From: Okapia johnstoni
Taxonomy: Eukaryota > Chordata > Mammalia > Artiodactyla > Giraffidae
Length of the DNA: 64,000 nt
Assembly (NCBI GenBank): GCA_024291935.2
Contig: CM044309.1
Coordinates: 99,287,628-99,351,627, forward strand
Direction of reading: 5' to 3'
The position numbers and the translations under genes were made by a program. Within the stretch, counting starts at the first letter, position 1. Each line of letters opens with the position of its first letter. Below are positions 1-13,447 of this stretch, piece after piece. The notes below the pieces were generated by a model. The model worked only from the letters and a program-made list of their open reading frames with translations, was not told where the DNA came from and made no database searches.

Positions 1-1001
1 AAAAAAGTATCATCATCAATGCAGTTACTTCTTTATCAGAGAACAGTACACTATGTCAGACTATTTGAGGGTATGGTTAAAGTGAGTATAAAATGGTAGT
101 GTTTTCTTGGAGATTGCTTATAAAATACAGGAGATTAGAGCTGGCTTTTATAAACGCAGGGTTTTTTTTTAGTGTCTTTTAGCTTTATTAATAATTCATC
201 TCATTAGAAACTGAAGTTACTTCTGTACTGTACTCCAAATTAAAGTGCATATTTAGTGCCCCTGTTGGCTGGACTATAATTTATTGAAGGCGTGCTTGTT
301 ATGTAATGACTCTGATTTTTCAGTGTGACTTGCAGAATCAATCTTATTTCTTTATAATCACAGCTTGCATATTATTAATATATTGTGTATTTTTAAAATA
401 ATCCCCATGTTTAAAAAATGCCACTCGTGGTCTTCTTTAAATTAAAAGGTCTCACCCCAGGAGCTCCAGCAAAGGGGAAATGCCAAGTCTTTTTTAAAAA
501 TTAGAATGGCATTTAAATTTTAACACCTGAATCCTACTGCACACGAGTGTGGTGTACACACATACTGTCCCTCAATTCTTCAAACCAATTTCATGTGTGT
601 CAGTGATCAGATCTTTCGTTTGTGCCTCTGTTGACATTTCTCCTTTCAGCTGGATGGGTTTCAGTCTACCTGGGGACCATGTCTCTCAATAAGAGACTTT
701 AGTCCACAAAACTCCTTCCCTTATAAAGATAATATGTTCTAAAAACACCTTGCCAAACAAATTTGCCCTAAAAAAAGCTCCTTTACAAATATTCATCCTT
801 AACAAAGGCACTGAGTGGGGAATTGTTGAGCTGATCCAGACGTGGCTCTTTGCATAAACACTGCTGTCTCTGTGAAGGCACCGTCAGTGCCAAGCTGCCA
901 TGCCCCATTCATGTGGAAGTACCACCTCTCACCTGTCCCCACACCATCTATCAGTGTCCTGTTCATCCTTCCCTGCTTGGATCCAAAGCTGGCTGCTGTG
1001 A

Positions 1002-1128
1002 GGACTTCCCTGGAGGTCCAGTGGTTAGGATGTTGAGCTTCCAGTGCAGCGGGCACAGGTGTTTAGTCCCTGGTTGGGGAACTAGGATCCCGCGTGCTGT
1101 GCGGTACAGCAAAAAAAAATAATAAATA
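1002..1128 (+). mobile_element. CHR-type tRNA-derived SINE
   Basis: Sense copy beginning acttccctggaggtccagtg with a tRNA-like head and an A-rich tail after 1110. The pol III B-box region is diverged (gtttagtccct). Confidence 0.75.
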
Positions 1129-1651
1129 ACTAAATTAAGTTAAAAATGATTTTATAAAAATAAAAAAGTGTAGTCTAGGGTGAAGATTTAATAAAATTAA
1201 AAAGATGGCTGCCATTTCACTGCATCTTCAGTGGTCCCCTTTCTCCCTTCAGATGTAATCATTCAGAGCTTTGGTTTAGCCCATCTTGTCATATATTGCT
1301 TTACTTGATGTTGATTATTGAAAGTCTTTCCTCCCAATTTTGAACTCCTGGAGATTAGGGATCTTGTTATCTTCATCTCTGTATTCACCTTCAATGGCAG
1401 ATAAGAAATCGTGTGGTTAATTTTTGTGGAGTATGGGCCGTTGGGGGAAAAGTGGAACTCTTTCTTCATCTCGAGATGTAATGGGTGCTTCTCACGATGC
1501 CCCCCTAAGAATTTCGGGCAGCAGTGGTCTCACTGTCAATGTGACCAAGGAACTTACACTGTGTGGCCTTCTGGATCGCACATACATACAACCATAGGAA
1601 ACAACAGAAAAAATGTGAGGAAGTAAGTAGATGAAAGTATTTGGGTCATTG

Positions 1652-1835
1652 TGGCTTCCCTGGTGGCTCAGACAGTAAAGAATCTACCTGCAGTGTGGAA
1701 GACCGGGTTCGATCCCTGGGTGGGGGAGATCCCCTGGAGAAGGGAGTGGCAACCCACTCCATGGACAGAGGAACCTGGCGGGCTACATTCAGTCCATAGG
1801 GTCACAAAGAGTTAGATACTACTGAGCAACTAACC
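1652..1835 (+). mobile_element. Bov-tA SINE
   Basis: Sense tRNA-Glu-like head (ggcttccctggtggctcag, B-box ggttcgatccc) joined to the BovB-derived tail ending in actgagcaac. Lies 17 bp from a second copy. Confidence 0.92.
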
Positions 1836-1852
1836 ACACAAGTTGATAGTTG

Positions 1853-2062
1853 GGGCTTCCCAGGGGGCTCGGTGGTAAAGAATCTGACCGCCAATGCAGG
1901 TGATATGGGTTCAATCCCTGGGTTAGGAAGATCCCTGAAGAAGGAAATGGCAACCCACTCCAGTTTTCTTGCCTGGGAAATCTCATGGACAGAGGAGCCT
2001 GACAGGCTACAGTTCATGAGGTTGCAAAGAGTCAGACATGACTTAGCCACTGAACAACAACA
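1853..2062 (+). mobile_element. Bov-tA SINE
   Basis: Second sense copy in tandem, more diverged (B-box ggttcaatccc), ending in gactta-gccactgaacaac. Confidence 0.9.
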
Positions 2063-2142
2063 GCAGGTGATGATAGTTAAGTAGGATGATGTATCACAAA
2101 CATTCTGAACTCGGGACTTGGAAACAGTAGTAGTGAGAATAT

Positions 2143-2196
2143 TAGTTGACTGCTTACTCTGTACGTACTGAGTTACTCTGCTAAGTAAGTCAACTA
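2143..2196. repeat. Small imperfect inverted repeat
   Basis: Arms tagttgactgcttact (2143-2158) and agtaagtcaacta (2184-2196) are near-complementary around a 25-base loop. No family recognised. Confidence 0.4.
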
Positions 2197-2365
2197 CCTG
2201 CTCTGTAGTTACTACTTATTCAGGATACAGCACCAAGCGGATAGACAGATTCACACATACACACAAAACAAGGTCATGTGATACCGTTAACTAGTACTGC
2301 TGGACCTAAGGAAGAGGGTACAATCCCCACCTTTGTCTTCTGTTTCTTCATATTAAGAGTCATGC

Positions 2366-2491
2366 AAAGAATATAAAAGAGAACTTATGTATGTATGTAT
2401 GTATAACTGAGTCACTTTGCTGTACATCAAAACTTAAAGCAACATCGTAAATCAACTATGTATCCATTAAAAATATATTTTTTAAAAAAAT
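2366..2491 (+). mobile_element. L1 3' end fragment
   Basis: Contains the ruminant L1 3' UTR signature gtcactttgctgtacatc and aaatcaactatgtatcc, then an A-rich tail. A short (TATG)n tract sits at its 5' side. Confidence 0.7.
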
Positions 2492-3369
2492 CATCCTATC
2501 CACCTTCTCATTGAAGCAGGTTATTGTTGGGGTTGTTAGATGCTGAAACCAAGTTTCTTTATGCTCATTCTTAGTGGTCCCCAAATTTGAGGAGACTTCA
2601 TGCATACATGAATGAATACTAGCCCAGCACTAGACTGTTGGTGTTGGCCTTATTCTCTAATGTTGAGGAGCTGGTTGGAATTTGTCCATTCCTCCTGCAG
2701 CTTTTCACACCACTGTTGTGTGAGAGGTCACATAGTGCAGTAGAGCACAAACTCTGGGTGGTCTGTGGCATCCCCACCCTGGCTGCAGGTTTTACTCCTT
2801 AGACCAATGACAAGGCTGCAAGCATCAAGACACTTTTGTTTGCTGTCTCTCTGTGTGCCTAGCTCTTATTAAGATACATGACATGCTCTACCCCTTCCCT
2901 ATGCGTTCTATGACTCCTATCACTTGTCCCTAGTGAACCCAGCTAATAAATAAAAAGATGGTCTCACATTCCTTTTATTCATTATCTGGTTTGATTGGAA
3001 AAAGTCAATTCTAATCATCCATTGATATCAGTGACATAGTAAAAAACAAAACAAAACAAAAAGGAAGCAAATTGGAAAAATTAAGGAAAGGTAACTTTAA
3101 CCATAAAGGCTTAAAAGACTAAATTTAACCTAGTGGTCTTTTACCTGGACAGTTGATTCAATCTCCTGCCTGCCTGATTGTCCAAGTTTTCTTGCTTCCT
3201 GTCTTACTCTTTCCTCCTCTCTCTGCTGCACTGTGTAATATTTCAAATAAACAGAAAAGGGTCTGAGGCAGGATTCCGTGTGGATGGTTGGAGTCACCAG
3301 ACAACCTACGTGACTGTGGACACCCAAGGAGCTCCAGGAGGAAGAGGTTGCAGAGCCAAGGGCCTTTGT

Positions 3370-4010
3370 TAAGGGTTTTGTTCTACAGGTGATAGGAAGT
3401 CTTTGAACATGGTCGAACTTGTTTTTGAAAGGCTGCTCTGGGTGTCACGAAGAGTGGAAGTGATGGACGAGTTAGAAGCTCCAGCTGTAATTCAACCCGG
3501 ATAATGGCTGGTGATAAGGTGTTTGCCATGGATGTGATGAGAAATGGTCATATTGGAGATATATTTTGAAAGCAGAGCTAACAGAACTTTCAGATAGTTT
3601 CCTTTTGAACTAAAACAAGGATCAAGCTCAACTTCTAGACTTGTAGTCAGAGCATTTGGGTGGAGGGTGAAACTGTTCACCATGGCGTTTGTCCTTGGTT
3701 GGGGCTCTGGGGCAGGAGTACATCAAGAGTTGGCTTTGGCATCTGTTCAGTTTGAGTTGCCCATTGGATGTCCAAATGGAAGTGTCACGTAGGCAATTGG
3801 ATATAGGAGTTTAGATCTCCAGGGAACAGTCAAGGTTTATATATACTTTTTCAACATTCATCTTTGTGTAGGTGCTTTTTAAAACCTTGGGGATGGTTGA
3901 AATCACGTTGAGGTGAGAATGGAGAGAAGTGAAGATCCTGGTCAGAACCTCAATGCATCTGATAGAATTGGAGACAGAGTGGCCAGTGGGATAGAGTGAA
4001 CCAGGGGACT
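3370..4010. repeat. Possible ancient interspersed repeat
   Basis: Phrases such as ggctgctctgggtgtc, ttgcccattggatgtcc and aggcaattggatatagg resemble an old mammalian dispersed repeat I have seen before but cannot name. Highly decayed, boundaries approximate. Confidence 0.4.
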
Positions 4011-4378
4011 GTTCCATGTAATTAAATTCATTTGGAGTGTGTTAAGTTCTGATTGTAGATTTTGTTGGCTGTACTTTATGTTAGATTTTCTTTTTTGATG
4101 TGTGATAAGTTGAGATTGTGGAATTTTTGTTTTCATCTCTCACTTTGTTCCTGCACAAACTCACCCTGAGTCCAGTCTCAGCTTATTCCATGGTGTCAAG
4201 TGGCAACCTGGATGCTGTGTCTACTTCCTCTGACTTTGAACAGAGCTTGAACTTCAGATTGTCCCTGAAAGCTTCCTGTCCAGATGGCAGATTACATTAA
4301 GGTAATTTCTGGACCACAGAGATGTTTATCTTGTTTTTGAGTCTGGCTAGGTTTTTTCTCTCTCTCGCTCTCTTCAAA

Positions 4379-4624
4379 AAATATATATATATATATATTT
4401 ATTTTGGCTGTGCTGGGTGCTTGTTGCTGTGTGTGGGCTTTCTCCAGTTGCAGTGGCTTCCCTTGTTGCAGAGCACTGGTTCTGGGCAAACAAGCTTCAG
4501 TAGTTGTGGTTGCACAGACTTAGTTGCTCCTTGGCATGTGAAATCTTCCCGGACCAGGGATTGAACCTGTGTTCTCTGACATTGGCAGATGGATTCTTAA
4601 TCACTAAACCACCAGAGGAGTCCT
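4379..4624 (-). mobile_element. CHR-type SINE with (AT)n
   Basis: Reverse copy. The + strand reads ttggctgtgctgggtgcttg and ends gattcttaatcactaaacca ccagag. A short (TA)n tract at 4380-4398 lies at its A-rich tail. Confidence 0.8.
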
Positions 4625-6090
4625 GTTTCTCTCTTTTTAAAAGCTCTTTATACTTTATTATCCTTGAAGCTTATTTGGAGCAAGGTGGTCCCCCAAAAAC
4701 GTAACCTGACTATGCCATGCCATGCTGTCTAAGAGTCTCCTTCATACCTTGGGCTTCTTTTTGTTCTTGGTTTTTATACCTCTCTTTTTTTTTAAATTGG
4801 ATTTTTTTTTTAGATGAAAAATTCACATTTAATAGATTTTTTCATCATTCTTGTTTAGGTGTATGTTTTTCTGTCTTTGTCTCAATTACTTGCATCTGTT
4901 GTTTTAATTCATTTTAATGACTGGAAGTCAGATGTCTAAGTTACTGTTTTTAAAATAGGGTTATTAGTGTATTATCCTAAAACCTGGGTACTTCTGGGGC
5001 TTTTAGGCAAAAAGATATGATTCTGACTAGTCTGCTTATTGTATCTACTTATGGGGACAAGATAAGGATACGATTTTAACCTAATTCAATTTACTGTAGC
5101 TAACACATGCAGACTGGGAATTAGTTAAGTTGGGAATGAATAGTGTGTACACTGGATACTTGCCTGGATATCATCTTGGTTAATGTAATGAAAATCCTTT
5201 AATACCTGCCTGTGTATTTATGGGTAAATCAAATATGCAAAATCTTTATCTCTGTAAAATTTAAAGGTATCCCGACCTTTCATAAGGATACATAAGAGCT
5301 GGACTAAATGTCTTAGTGTCATTTGGAAAAGTGGGCTTAAGGATAATGCCCCCAGGCAGAAGACTCCTGCACCTAAAATGGTTTCAAATAAATCACAGTG
5401 TGGCGCATCCATGAGATGGCCATAGTATTACAGTGTGTGACCATTCGGCCCATGTGCTTTGATGTAATTAATGAAAACGGTGAAATAGAAATGTAATCAT
5501 TTCTCCAAGAGGAAATGTCAACCCATTAATGAGGCTAAGGCTTACCATTGCCAGGTGAAGCAGCAGATTTTTCCCCAGCTCTTTGGATTGCTGATGTGTG
5601 TTCACAGAGGTAGATGTTCATTTCAGACTATGATAGAGGGAAGAGAAATACTTCTGAAGAGGATTTTTTTTGTTTTATTTTTTTTTGGTTGGTTCTTTTA
5701 AACCAATGACAGTAGTTTGAAATGACTGAAATTCTAGGCATTATAAAGAAAAGTAAGCATAAAATATAATTTATAAATGAATAATTGACATTTAATAGAG
5801 GGTTACTCAGGTATTTATGCATTAGTGTAAAACTAAATAATCTTGAAATAGCCCTTTACGATTGTTATAATGATTCATTAAAATCATAGCCCACTTTTTA
5901 AATTATATGTCATAGATTACTTGCCCTTGTTTTTCTTGTGACTGTCTGTGGTAGATCAGAGTAAGTTGAACTAGAACTATCTCTTTATGTTGTTGGAAGG
6001 ATGCTTTCATGCTACCAGAGCCGCTTTTTAAGTTTATACAGTAATTCTTCAGAAAGTTGAAAATTGGTCTACTGAGACAATAAAAAGATG

Positions 6091-6365
6091 CTGCCACTGC
6101 TGCTAAGTTGCTTCAGTCATGTCCAACGCTGTGTGACCCCATAGACGGCAGCCCACCAGGCTCTGCCATCCCTGGGATTCCCCAGGCAAGAACACTGGAG
6201 TGGGTTGCCATTTCCTTCTCCAATGCATGAAAGTGAAAAGTGAAAGTGAAGTCGCTCAGTCGTGTCCGACTCTTCGAGACCCCATGGACTGCAGCCCACC
6301 AGGCTCCTCCGTCCGTGGGATTTTCCAGGCAAGAGTACTGGAGTGGGGTGCCATCGCCTTCACCG
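6091..6365 (-). mobile_element. Bov-A2 dimeric SINE
   Basis: Reverse dimer of two BovB-tail monomers joined by the linker gcatgaaagtgaaaagtgaa. Flanked by the perfect 12-bp duplication aataaaaagatg at 6079-6090 and 6366-6377. Confidence 0.95.
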
Positions 6366-8446
6366 AATAAAAAGATGGAGGCCATGTTTTTCCCCAGGTT
6401 ATACGGTGTTGTTTACCAACTAATAACCCATTGACTGAATTTATATTAAAATTTGTTCATTGCTTTTACTCCTTAACTTCCATTGGCAGCTTAAGGATTT
6501 TATGTAATTACTTTGAACAACTTCATTGGCTCTGTGAAAGACGTGGTAGCACTGATGACATTTTTATGGAATCCGCTGTATATTAAAGACAACACATGCA
6601 CGTCAATTTGTTCATGCTCAAAAAACATAGACAGCCTTTAGAAATAAGGCGTGTGATATTGTGGGTTTTGGTGTTGCTTTTGTTAAGATTTTTATAGTTT
6701 GCTTTCTGTAGAAAGTCCATCTTTGCTCTTCACAGAGTTCTTTCCAGTAGCTGGTGACACAGTGTATCTTTTGGGGGAATTTAGCATTAATCATGAGGAA
6801 TTTGGCTTTTAAATTACGAGTTACATATTATGCAGAGTTCCATTTTAAACGCATTGTCATTTGTTCACGTATGACAGGCATCTTTTCCTCCTAACAGTGT
6901 GTAAAAGAATAAATATTTTTTTAATTTGTTTTAAGTGTTTAGGATAAAAATATTACCCTGTTTGCTTTGTAACTTTACTGTCTGCAAATACTTTAGGATT
7001 TAATAGTTTAATAGTTCAACGAACTTTAATTTCCATTAATGTAGAGCTAAGCTGCTTAATGAACATTATGTTCTGTGTTCCTCTTTCTTTTCTTCAAGTT
7101 TCATAAAATGTATAACATCTTTTTGTTACTTGGAGTGCCTATGTCTTAGTAAGTTGGGCTTTCTGGGGACATTTATTCTTTTCTGGCCTCTGTGGCCCAT
7201 TTTGAGGCCACATTGTCGAAGCTGATGTAGACAACAAGATTGATTTAGTTTTGTTTTTTCCTTTCTAGTGGTGCACTTGAAAACTCTAGTTACTGAGAAC
7301 TTCTTTTTTCAGTAAAGTTTATTAGGAGAACTCTTGTTTTCTTTTAAAAATAACAAAAAACCTGTCATTAAACTTAGGAATTAGGATTCCTTCTTTGTTG
7401 ACATGAGTAGCCTGAAATATGAAGCTAACTAAATTGCATCAAATTTCAGAGACTAATAATCATACATTTGGGAAAAGAAGCTTCTACACAACCTGTGTTC
7501 TGTCAGAGTAATTTAATTAGAGGTAGTGATATTTCAATGTAATTTGTTAATGGGCACATTCTGGGGAAAAAAAGAGAGAGAGAGAGAAGGAGAGTAATTC
7601 TGCCTGAACATTGATCATTTTTTTTTATTTTTAGCTGGATTCTGTCAAAAGAAAGGGTTTTCATTGAATTTCATGGCACAGAGATGCCTGGAGGAAGAAT
7701 ATTAATGAAGTGAAGAACAGCTTAAAATTTTTGAGTTATTAGAATGAATATAAGGGAGAATGTAATAATCTTACTGCTTTTCCAAAAGTTTAATATATGA
7801 AATTGTATGCATGGGCATTATTGGACAACTGAAAGTCTGGATTTCATATTTTGAATGTCATATCATCCCTACTGCTTGTTTTTATTTTTTTCTAATTTCA
7901 TATCCAAGAAGGGTATCATAGTTCTTTATTCTATTTTTTATTTGTGACAACTTGTATACAGATGTTAGTTAAATATTACATGACTTGCCCTGGAAAGGAA
8001 ACAAAATAACAGCTTCTCTCGATTTTATAATACTTTGGAGAACATTATAATAAAACCTCTTTCTTTTGCTGGGGAAATCCAGAATAAGAAATATTTTAAT
8101 CATGTTAATTTGACCTAAAATAACTTTTATTTTGATTTATTTCATTTCATAGACATTTCATCTTAGTTCTACTGCATTGAGAGGCTTTGAGTTCACTCAA
8201 GGTGATTCATTATCATGCAGGACAGCTTAGGATGTGCTGCAGTAACAATTACCCCCAGTCTTCTGTGCCTAACACAACAAAATGTCAATTTCTTCTTCCT
8301 GCAAAGAAGTCCACTGTGGTAGCAGGTGATCCAGGGCAGTTCTCCATAGATGGGCTCACTCATCCGTGAGGGTTCAATCCTGTTATCATCTGCATTTAAC
8401 ATATTCTTTCATAATCACCACTGCAGGGGAAGAGAGCATCAGCTAT

Positions 8447-8974
8447 TTTTTTTTTTTAATTTCTGCTGTAAAGCAAAATGACTAAGTTATACATATATAT
8501 GCATTCTTTTTTATATTCTTTTTCATTATGGTTTATCCCAGGATATTGACTATAGTTCCTGTGTTATATAGTAGGACTTTGTTCTCCATCCATTCTATAT
8601 GTAATAGTATGCAACTACCAGCCCTAAACTTCTAGCTCATCCGTCTCCAATCTCCTTACCTCTTGACATCCACAAGTCTGTTCTCTATGTCTGAGAGTCT
8701 GTTTCTACTTTGTAGATAGGTTCATTTGTGTCGTATTTTGGATTGTACATATAAGTGATATCATATGGTATTTGTCTTTCTCTTTCTGACTTAATTCACT
8801 TGGTATGATAATCTCTAGTTGCATTCATGTAGCTGCAGATGAAATTGTTTCATTCTTTTTTTTTATGGCTGAGTAATATTCCTTGGTATATCTGTACCAC
8901 ATCTTTATCTACTCATCTGCTGATGGACATCTATGTTATTTCCATGTCTTGGCTATGGTGAATTGTGCTGCTAT
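8447..8974 (-). mobile_element. L1 3' region, reverse
   Basis: + strand shows the reverse L1 3' end: gtaaagcaaaatgac, gttctccatccattctatat, ggctgagtaatattcc, then ttggctatggtgaattgtgc. Interrupted by BovB at 8975 and resumes after it. Confidence 0.88.
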
Positions 8975-9513
8975 CGCTTACTCCTTGGAAGGAAAGTTAT
9001 GACCAACCTAGACAGCATATTAAAAAGCAGAGACATTACTTTGTCAACAAAGGTCCATCTAGTCAAGGCTGTGGTTTTTCCAGTAGTCATGTATGGATGT
9101 GAGAGTTGGACTATAAAGAAAGCTGAGTGCCAAAGAATTGATGCTTTTGAACTGTGGTGTTGGAGAAGAATCTTGAGAGTCCCTTGGACTGCAAGGAGAT
9201 CCAACCAATCCATCCTAAAGGAGATCAGTCCTGGGTGTTCATTGGAAAGACTGATGTTGAAGCTGAAACTCCAATACTTTGGCCACCTGATGCAAAAAGC
9301 TGACTCACTGGAAAAGACCTTGATACTGGGAAAGATAGATGGTGGAAGGAGAAGGGGACGACAGAGGATGAGATGGTTGGATGGCATCACCAACTCAATG
9401 GACATGAGTTTGCGTAAACTCCAGGAGTTGGTGATGGACAGGGAGGCCTGGCGTGCTGCAGTCCATGGGGTCACAAAGAGTCGGACACGACTGAGCGACT
9501 GAACTGAACTGAA
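8975..9513 (+). mobile_element. BovB (RTE) LINE 3' fragment
   Basis: Sense, 5'-truncated BovB. It encodes the C-terminal part of the reverse transcriptase ORF, with [53 protein letters not shown] and [20 protein letters not shown], and ends in the gaact repeat tail. The ORF is open for about 180 codons but lacks the endonuclease and polymerase catalytic regions. Inserted into a reverse L1. Confidence 0.93.
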
Positions 9514-9602
9514 GCATAACAGTGCGTTTATCTTTTGAATGATACTTTTTGTGTGGGTATAGAGGGTATCCAGTTTTAAATACTGCTGCTGGGAAGTCAT
9601 GT
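9514..9602 (-). mobile_element. L1 continuation after BovB insertion
   Basis: gtgcgtttatcttttgaatg and tgtgtgggtatagagggtat continue the L1 sequence broken at 8974. Confidence 0.65.
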
Positions 9603-9894
9603 GTGTCACTTTAATCTACAGATTTTACTGGCCAAATTAAGCTATGTGGTCATGCGAAGGGTAAAGGAGATGAGAAGTGTTATCTTTCTGAATGTTTAGA
9701 AAGAGGAGAAAAACTGGAAATATTGGTCGTCATTCACAATGCCAACCTAAACCTTTATATTACATCAATATGGCAGAATAGATCAGTATTTCCCAACCAG
9801 CTGTCAAGAATGAGATACAGATGTGCTGTAGATACTCATGGTTGAACTTTTTTTGTGGTATTAAAAATGTGAAGGCATTTTTATGATGTGTTTG

Positions 9895-10113
9895 TGTGCT
9901 GTCAGTTGCTCAGTCAGTTACTGAGCAGCTCTTTGCAGACCCATGGACTGTAGCCCACCAGGCTCTCTGCCCATGGGATTTCTCAGGCAAGACTACTGGA
10001 ATGGGTTGCCATTTCCTACTCCAGGAAATCTTCCTGACCCAGGGATCAAACCCAAGTCTCCTGCATCTCTTACACTGGCAGGCAGATTCTTTATCACTGA
10101 ACCATCTGGGAAT
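9895..10113 (-). mobile_element. Bov-tA SINE
   Basis: Reverse copy: cccatggactgtagcccacc in the tail part and the reverse tRNA head ending actgaaccatctgggaat. Confidence 0.9.
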
Positions 10114-10471
10114 AGTTCAAGAAACTAACTCATGACAGTGAAAATTACATTTGAATGCTCTTTTTTGTTTGTTTTTGGTAAAAACTTACTGAAAAATTTT
10201 ATTATTTTTCCACTTTGGTGAGACTTGTATAGACCCAAGTCTCCCCATAGCATCTCCCCAGATCTTTTCATTGATCAAGTACTCACCTGCAACTGGAGTG
10301 AACATCAGAATCTTCTTTCTTACTGAATCCCCTCTGTTATCTGATCACTGTTTTTATATCAATGTCTTTATCCTAAGTGAAAATTTTATGCAGATGTTAC
10401 TTTTATGATTCTTTCTATTTAATTTGCTTGCATTTTTTTGCTCATACTTTTCTCTGTTTAATTCTAACAGA

Positions 10472-10668
10472 GAGGACTTCCCCCGTGGTACAGTGGTTAA
10501 TACTTCACCTTCCACTGCACGGGCTGCAGGTTCGATCCCTGGCCAGGCAGCGTAAATCCTACATGCCTCCTGGCCAAAAACAATCAAAACAGAAAGCAGA
10601 AACAGTAGTGTAACACATTCATTAAAGACTTTAAAGATTGTCCACATAAAAAAAAATCTTAAAAAATA
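10472..10668 (+). mobile_element. CHR-type SINE
   Basis: Sense copy with B-box ggttcgatccct, then the characteristic tail attcattaaagactttaaag ending in an A run. Confidence 0.85.
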
Positions 10669-11889
10669 GTAATTCTAAAAGAAAAGCTATGTATAAATTT
10701 TATCTTTTATCGTATACCAGAGAATTATTAATTTTTTTAGTTTTCTCAGTTATTTCTTCTTCCCACCTGATTTTTTCCTCCTTCTTTTGCTTTTTTTGTT
10801 GTTGTTTATTCCTATTGGATTTTAAAATTAACAAAAAATCTTTCTCAGTCAAAATCAATAGTTAATTTTGTGTGTTTTTTTTAAAAATTAAAGCGTCTCT
10901 ATTATGTTAAATTTGCATAGGTTTTTAAAAACAGATTCCTTAGAAATAAGTTGGTTTTCCTGGACATAAAATTTACTAAATTACTAAAGGGGACTGTAAG
11001 TTGCAAAAATTGATTGTTTTCAAAATACTTTTTGATTATTCAGAACTATAAATAGTGATTACATTTTGAGCATTTTAAAGCCTATCAATTATTAAATTAA
11101 ATGAAAATTAATATTCAGTATTATCATGTAGATAATGACATATTTAATTTTCCTAGCTTTTCATATGCTTTATTTTTAAATGTTTCAAAAATGCAGAAGA
11201 CCTGAAACATATATTTTCTAGTTGTAATGTTTATAATACTCATTTGTATTATATTAATTAGACAATATTATTATATTGTAACATATGTAATATTATTAGA
11301 CAATATTACTTAAAGTTCATTTTTATATATTATTTACAGATAGATTTTCTGAAGCTGTACCTGCCTGTAGTTTCTGTTGTGTTTAGAGTTCATTTTCAAT
11401 TATGCTTACTGTCCCAGCCTAGTGAAAAATGAAAAGACTTCAGTCACCAGAACCCCCTCAAATGTTTTCCCTCAAATTGGAATCCATGTGTCCTTATAAT
11501 TATTTTCACATTTGATCTAAAGGTTTAATTTCATGCAAAAATGATCAAATGAAGCTACATGTAGGACTCATTTTGAGGGCACCATACCCAAAAACACCTA
11601 ATTTAAGCAGGAGAAATTTTGGATTCTCTTAAGCAGAAAGTAAAGAAATTCCTTTATGAGATTGAGTACAGCACGCTAGCATCAAGCTTTAAAAGCCATT
11701 TATAAAATTTTACACATAATGCTTTAAGCCAGAATGCCTCACACAAAGGGAGAATTTATGTTACCGGTCTGTCTGTGCATCATCAATGCTATACCGGAAA
11801 CGAGGGAAGTGGAAGAAATAGAAAAGGAGCCATCATTGCATGTTGGTGACTTGAAGGAATTAATAAGTATGTTGGTTCATATTTATTAA

Positions 11890-12090
11890 TGAACTTTGGG
11901 CCTCCCTTGTGGCTCAGATGGTAAATAATCTATCTACCTGCAATGCAGGAGACCCAGGTTTGATCCCTAGGTTCAAACCTAGCGATCTCCAGTATTCTTG
12001 CCTGGAGAATTCCATGGACAGAGGGACCTGCTGGGCTACGGTCCATGGGTCACAGACAGTTGGACATAACTGAGCAGCTAATGCTAACAC
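11890..12090 (+). mobile_element. Bov-tA SINE
   Basis: Sense, with internal deletion between head and tail. The 14-bp repeat tatgttggttcata occurs at 11868-11881 and 12096-12109 and may be the target-site duplication, though the left copy is about 14 bp from the SINE head. Confidence 0.88.
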
Positions 12091-13253
12091 TGAAATATGT
12101 TGGTTCATAGCAGTCATTAGAATCCTTGAAGAGCATTATTTATTTTGGAAAAAAAAAAAGCAAAAGAAACTTTTATAAATCAAATATTTGAGGAGATAAA
12201 GGAACACCGTAAAGGAAAATTAGGCAAATATGACATAAGGCTGATGCTCTGGCCCTAAGGTGTAAGGGCTGTAAGTGACATGAAGACGTAACATCAGGAG
12301 TTTAATCTGAGAGTCCCATGATCGGTGTTAGTTTTACTCACCTAGAAGCTCTTGTATATAAAAGTTTGCTCATGAATCTTAACTCCATAGAAATTGATAT
12401 TATGAAAATAAATGACAACAGCTTTATGCAAAGATCAGGGATTAGAAAACCATATTTGCTGATCTATACCAAAGTACACAAGCCGTCCAAAGGACACTTT
12501 TTTTTTTGCAAGAATTTATTGGCTAATAGAAAAATGGATTGCGAGTGTGTTTGAATTGTTGTTCACTGCAGATTTGTCAAAGGAGACTAATTCGCTTGAA
12601 AAAAATAGCCTATTTAACTGACATTTTGGAGCACCTGAATGAACTTAATTGAAAATCACAAAGGCCATGTAAATATTACACATACTCACAGAGCTTATGG
12701 ATTAGAAGCAAAGTTCAGCTTTGGAAAAAGGATAAAAATGATACATTTGTGGTATTTAGTTGGTGTTACATTTTAAACCCTAAGGAAAATTATTGACTGT
12801 TAGAGCAATATTTATCTATGCGTGAAGTCGAATTTTATATCATTATTTTAAAATACTTATGATAAAAAATATGAAAAACTTTTGCATTTCCACAAGGAAT
12901 TTCAACATTGTGTTTGTCAGTTAAAGAAGGACCAGGAAATTTAGTCAATGTATTCCTCATGGTTCATGACAAAAATGAGTTTTCTGTCAACTGGAGAAAA
13001 ATGAATGTACTCTATGCTACCCATTTGCTACCACTAACTTCTGTGAATAGATTTCCTTAATGGAAATTATCAAGCATTTGATTTCTCAGTCTTAAAATGT
13101 TATGAAAAGGCATTTCATGCAAATAGCTGAAATTTCTTATTAAAGATTTTTTTTCAGTTTTGGATAGAAGTTAGTTCTATGTGTATTTTATAGTATGTTT
13201 CCCAACTCTGTATTTCATTTTTCTTATTATAATTAGATGCTATGAAGAAAATG

Positions 13254-13447
13254 TGGGACTTTCCAGGCAGTCCAGCAGTAAAGACTTCACCTTCCAATGC
13301 AGAGAGTATGGGTTTGCTCAGTGGTTGGGGAGCTAGGATCCCACATGCCTTGCAGCCAAAAAACCAAAGCATAAAATCAAAGTAATATTGTAACAAATTC
13401 AATAAAGACTTTTAAAATGGTCCACATCAAAAAAAAAAAATCTTAAA
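13254..13447 (+). mobile_element. CHR-type SINE
   Basis: Sense; head gggactttccaggcagtcca, tail caataaagacttttaaaatg, A run at 13429-13440. Confidence 0.83.

Noticed and set aside
1652..2062. tRNA gene-like A and B boxes
   Set aside because: Belong to tRNA-derived SINE heads without a foldable tRNA; the same applies to all other SINE heads in the window.
8971..9609. 212-codon reverse-strand ORF
   Set aside because: Antisense shadow of a sense BovB fragment; the frame matches no family other than BovB read backwards.
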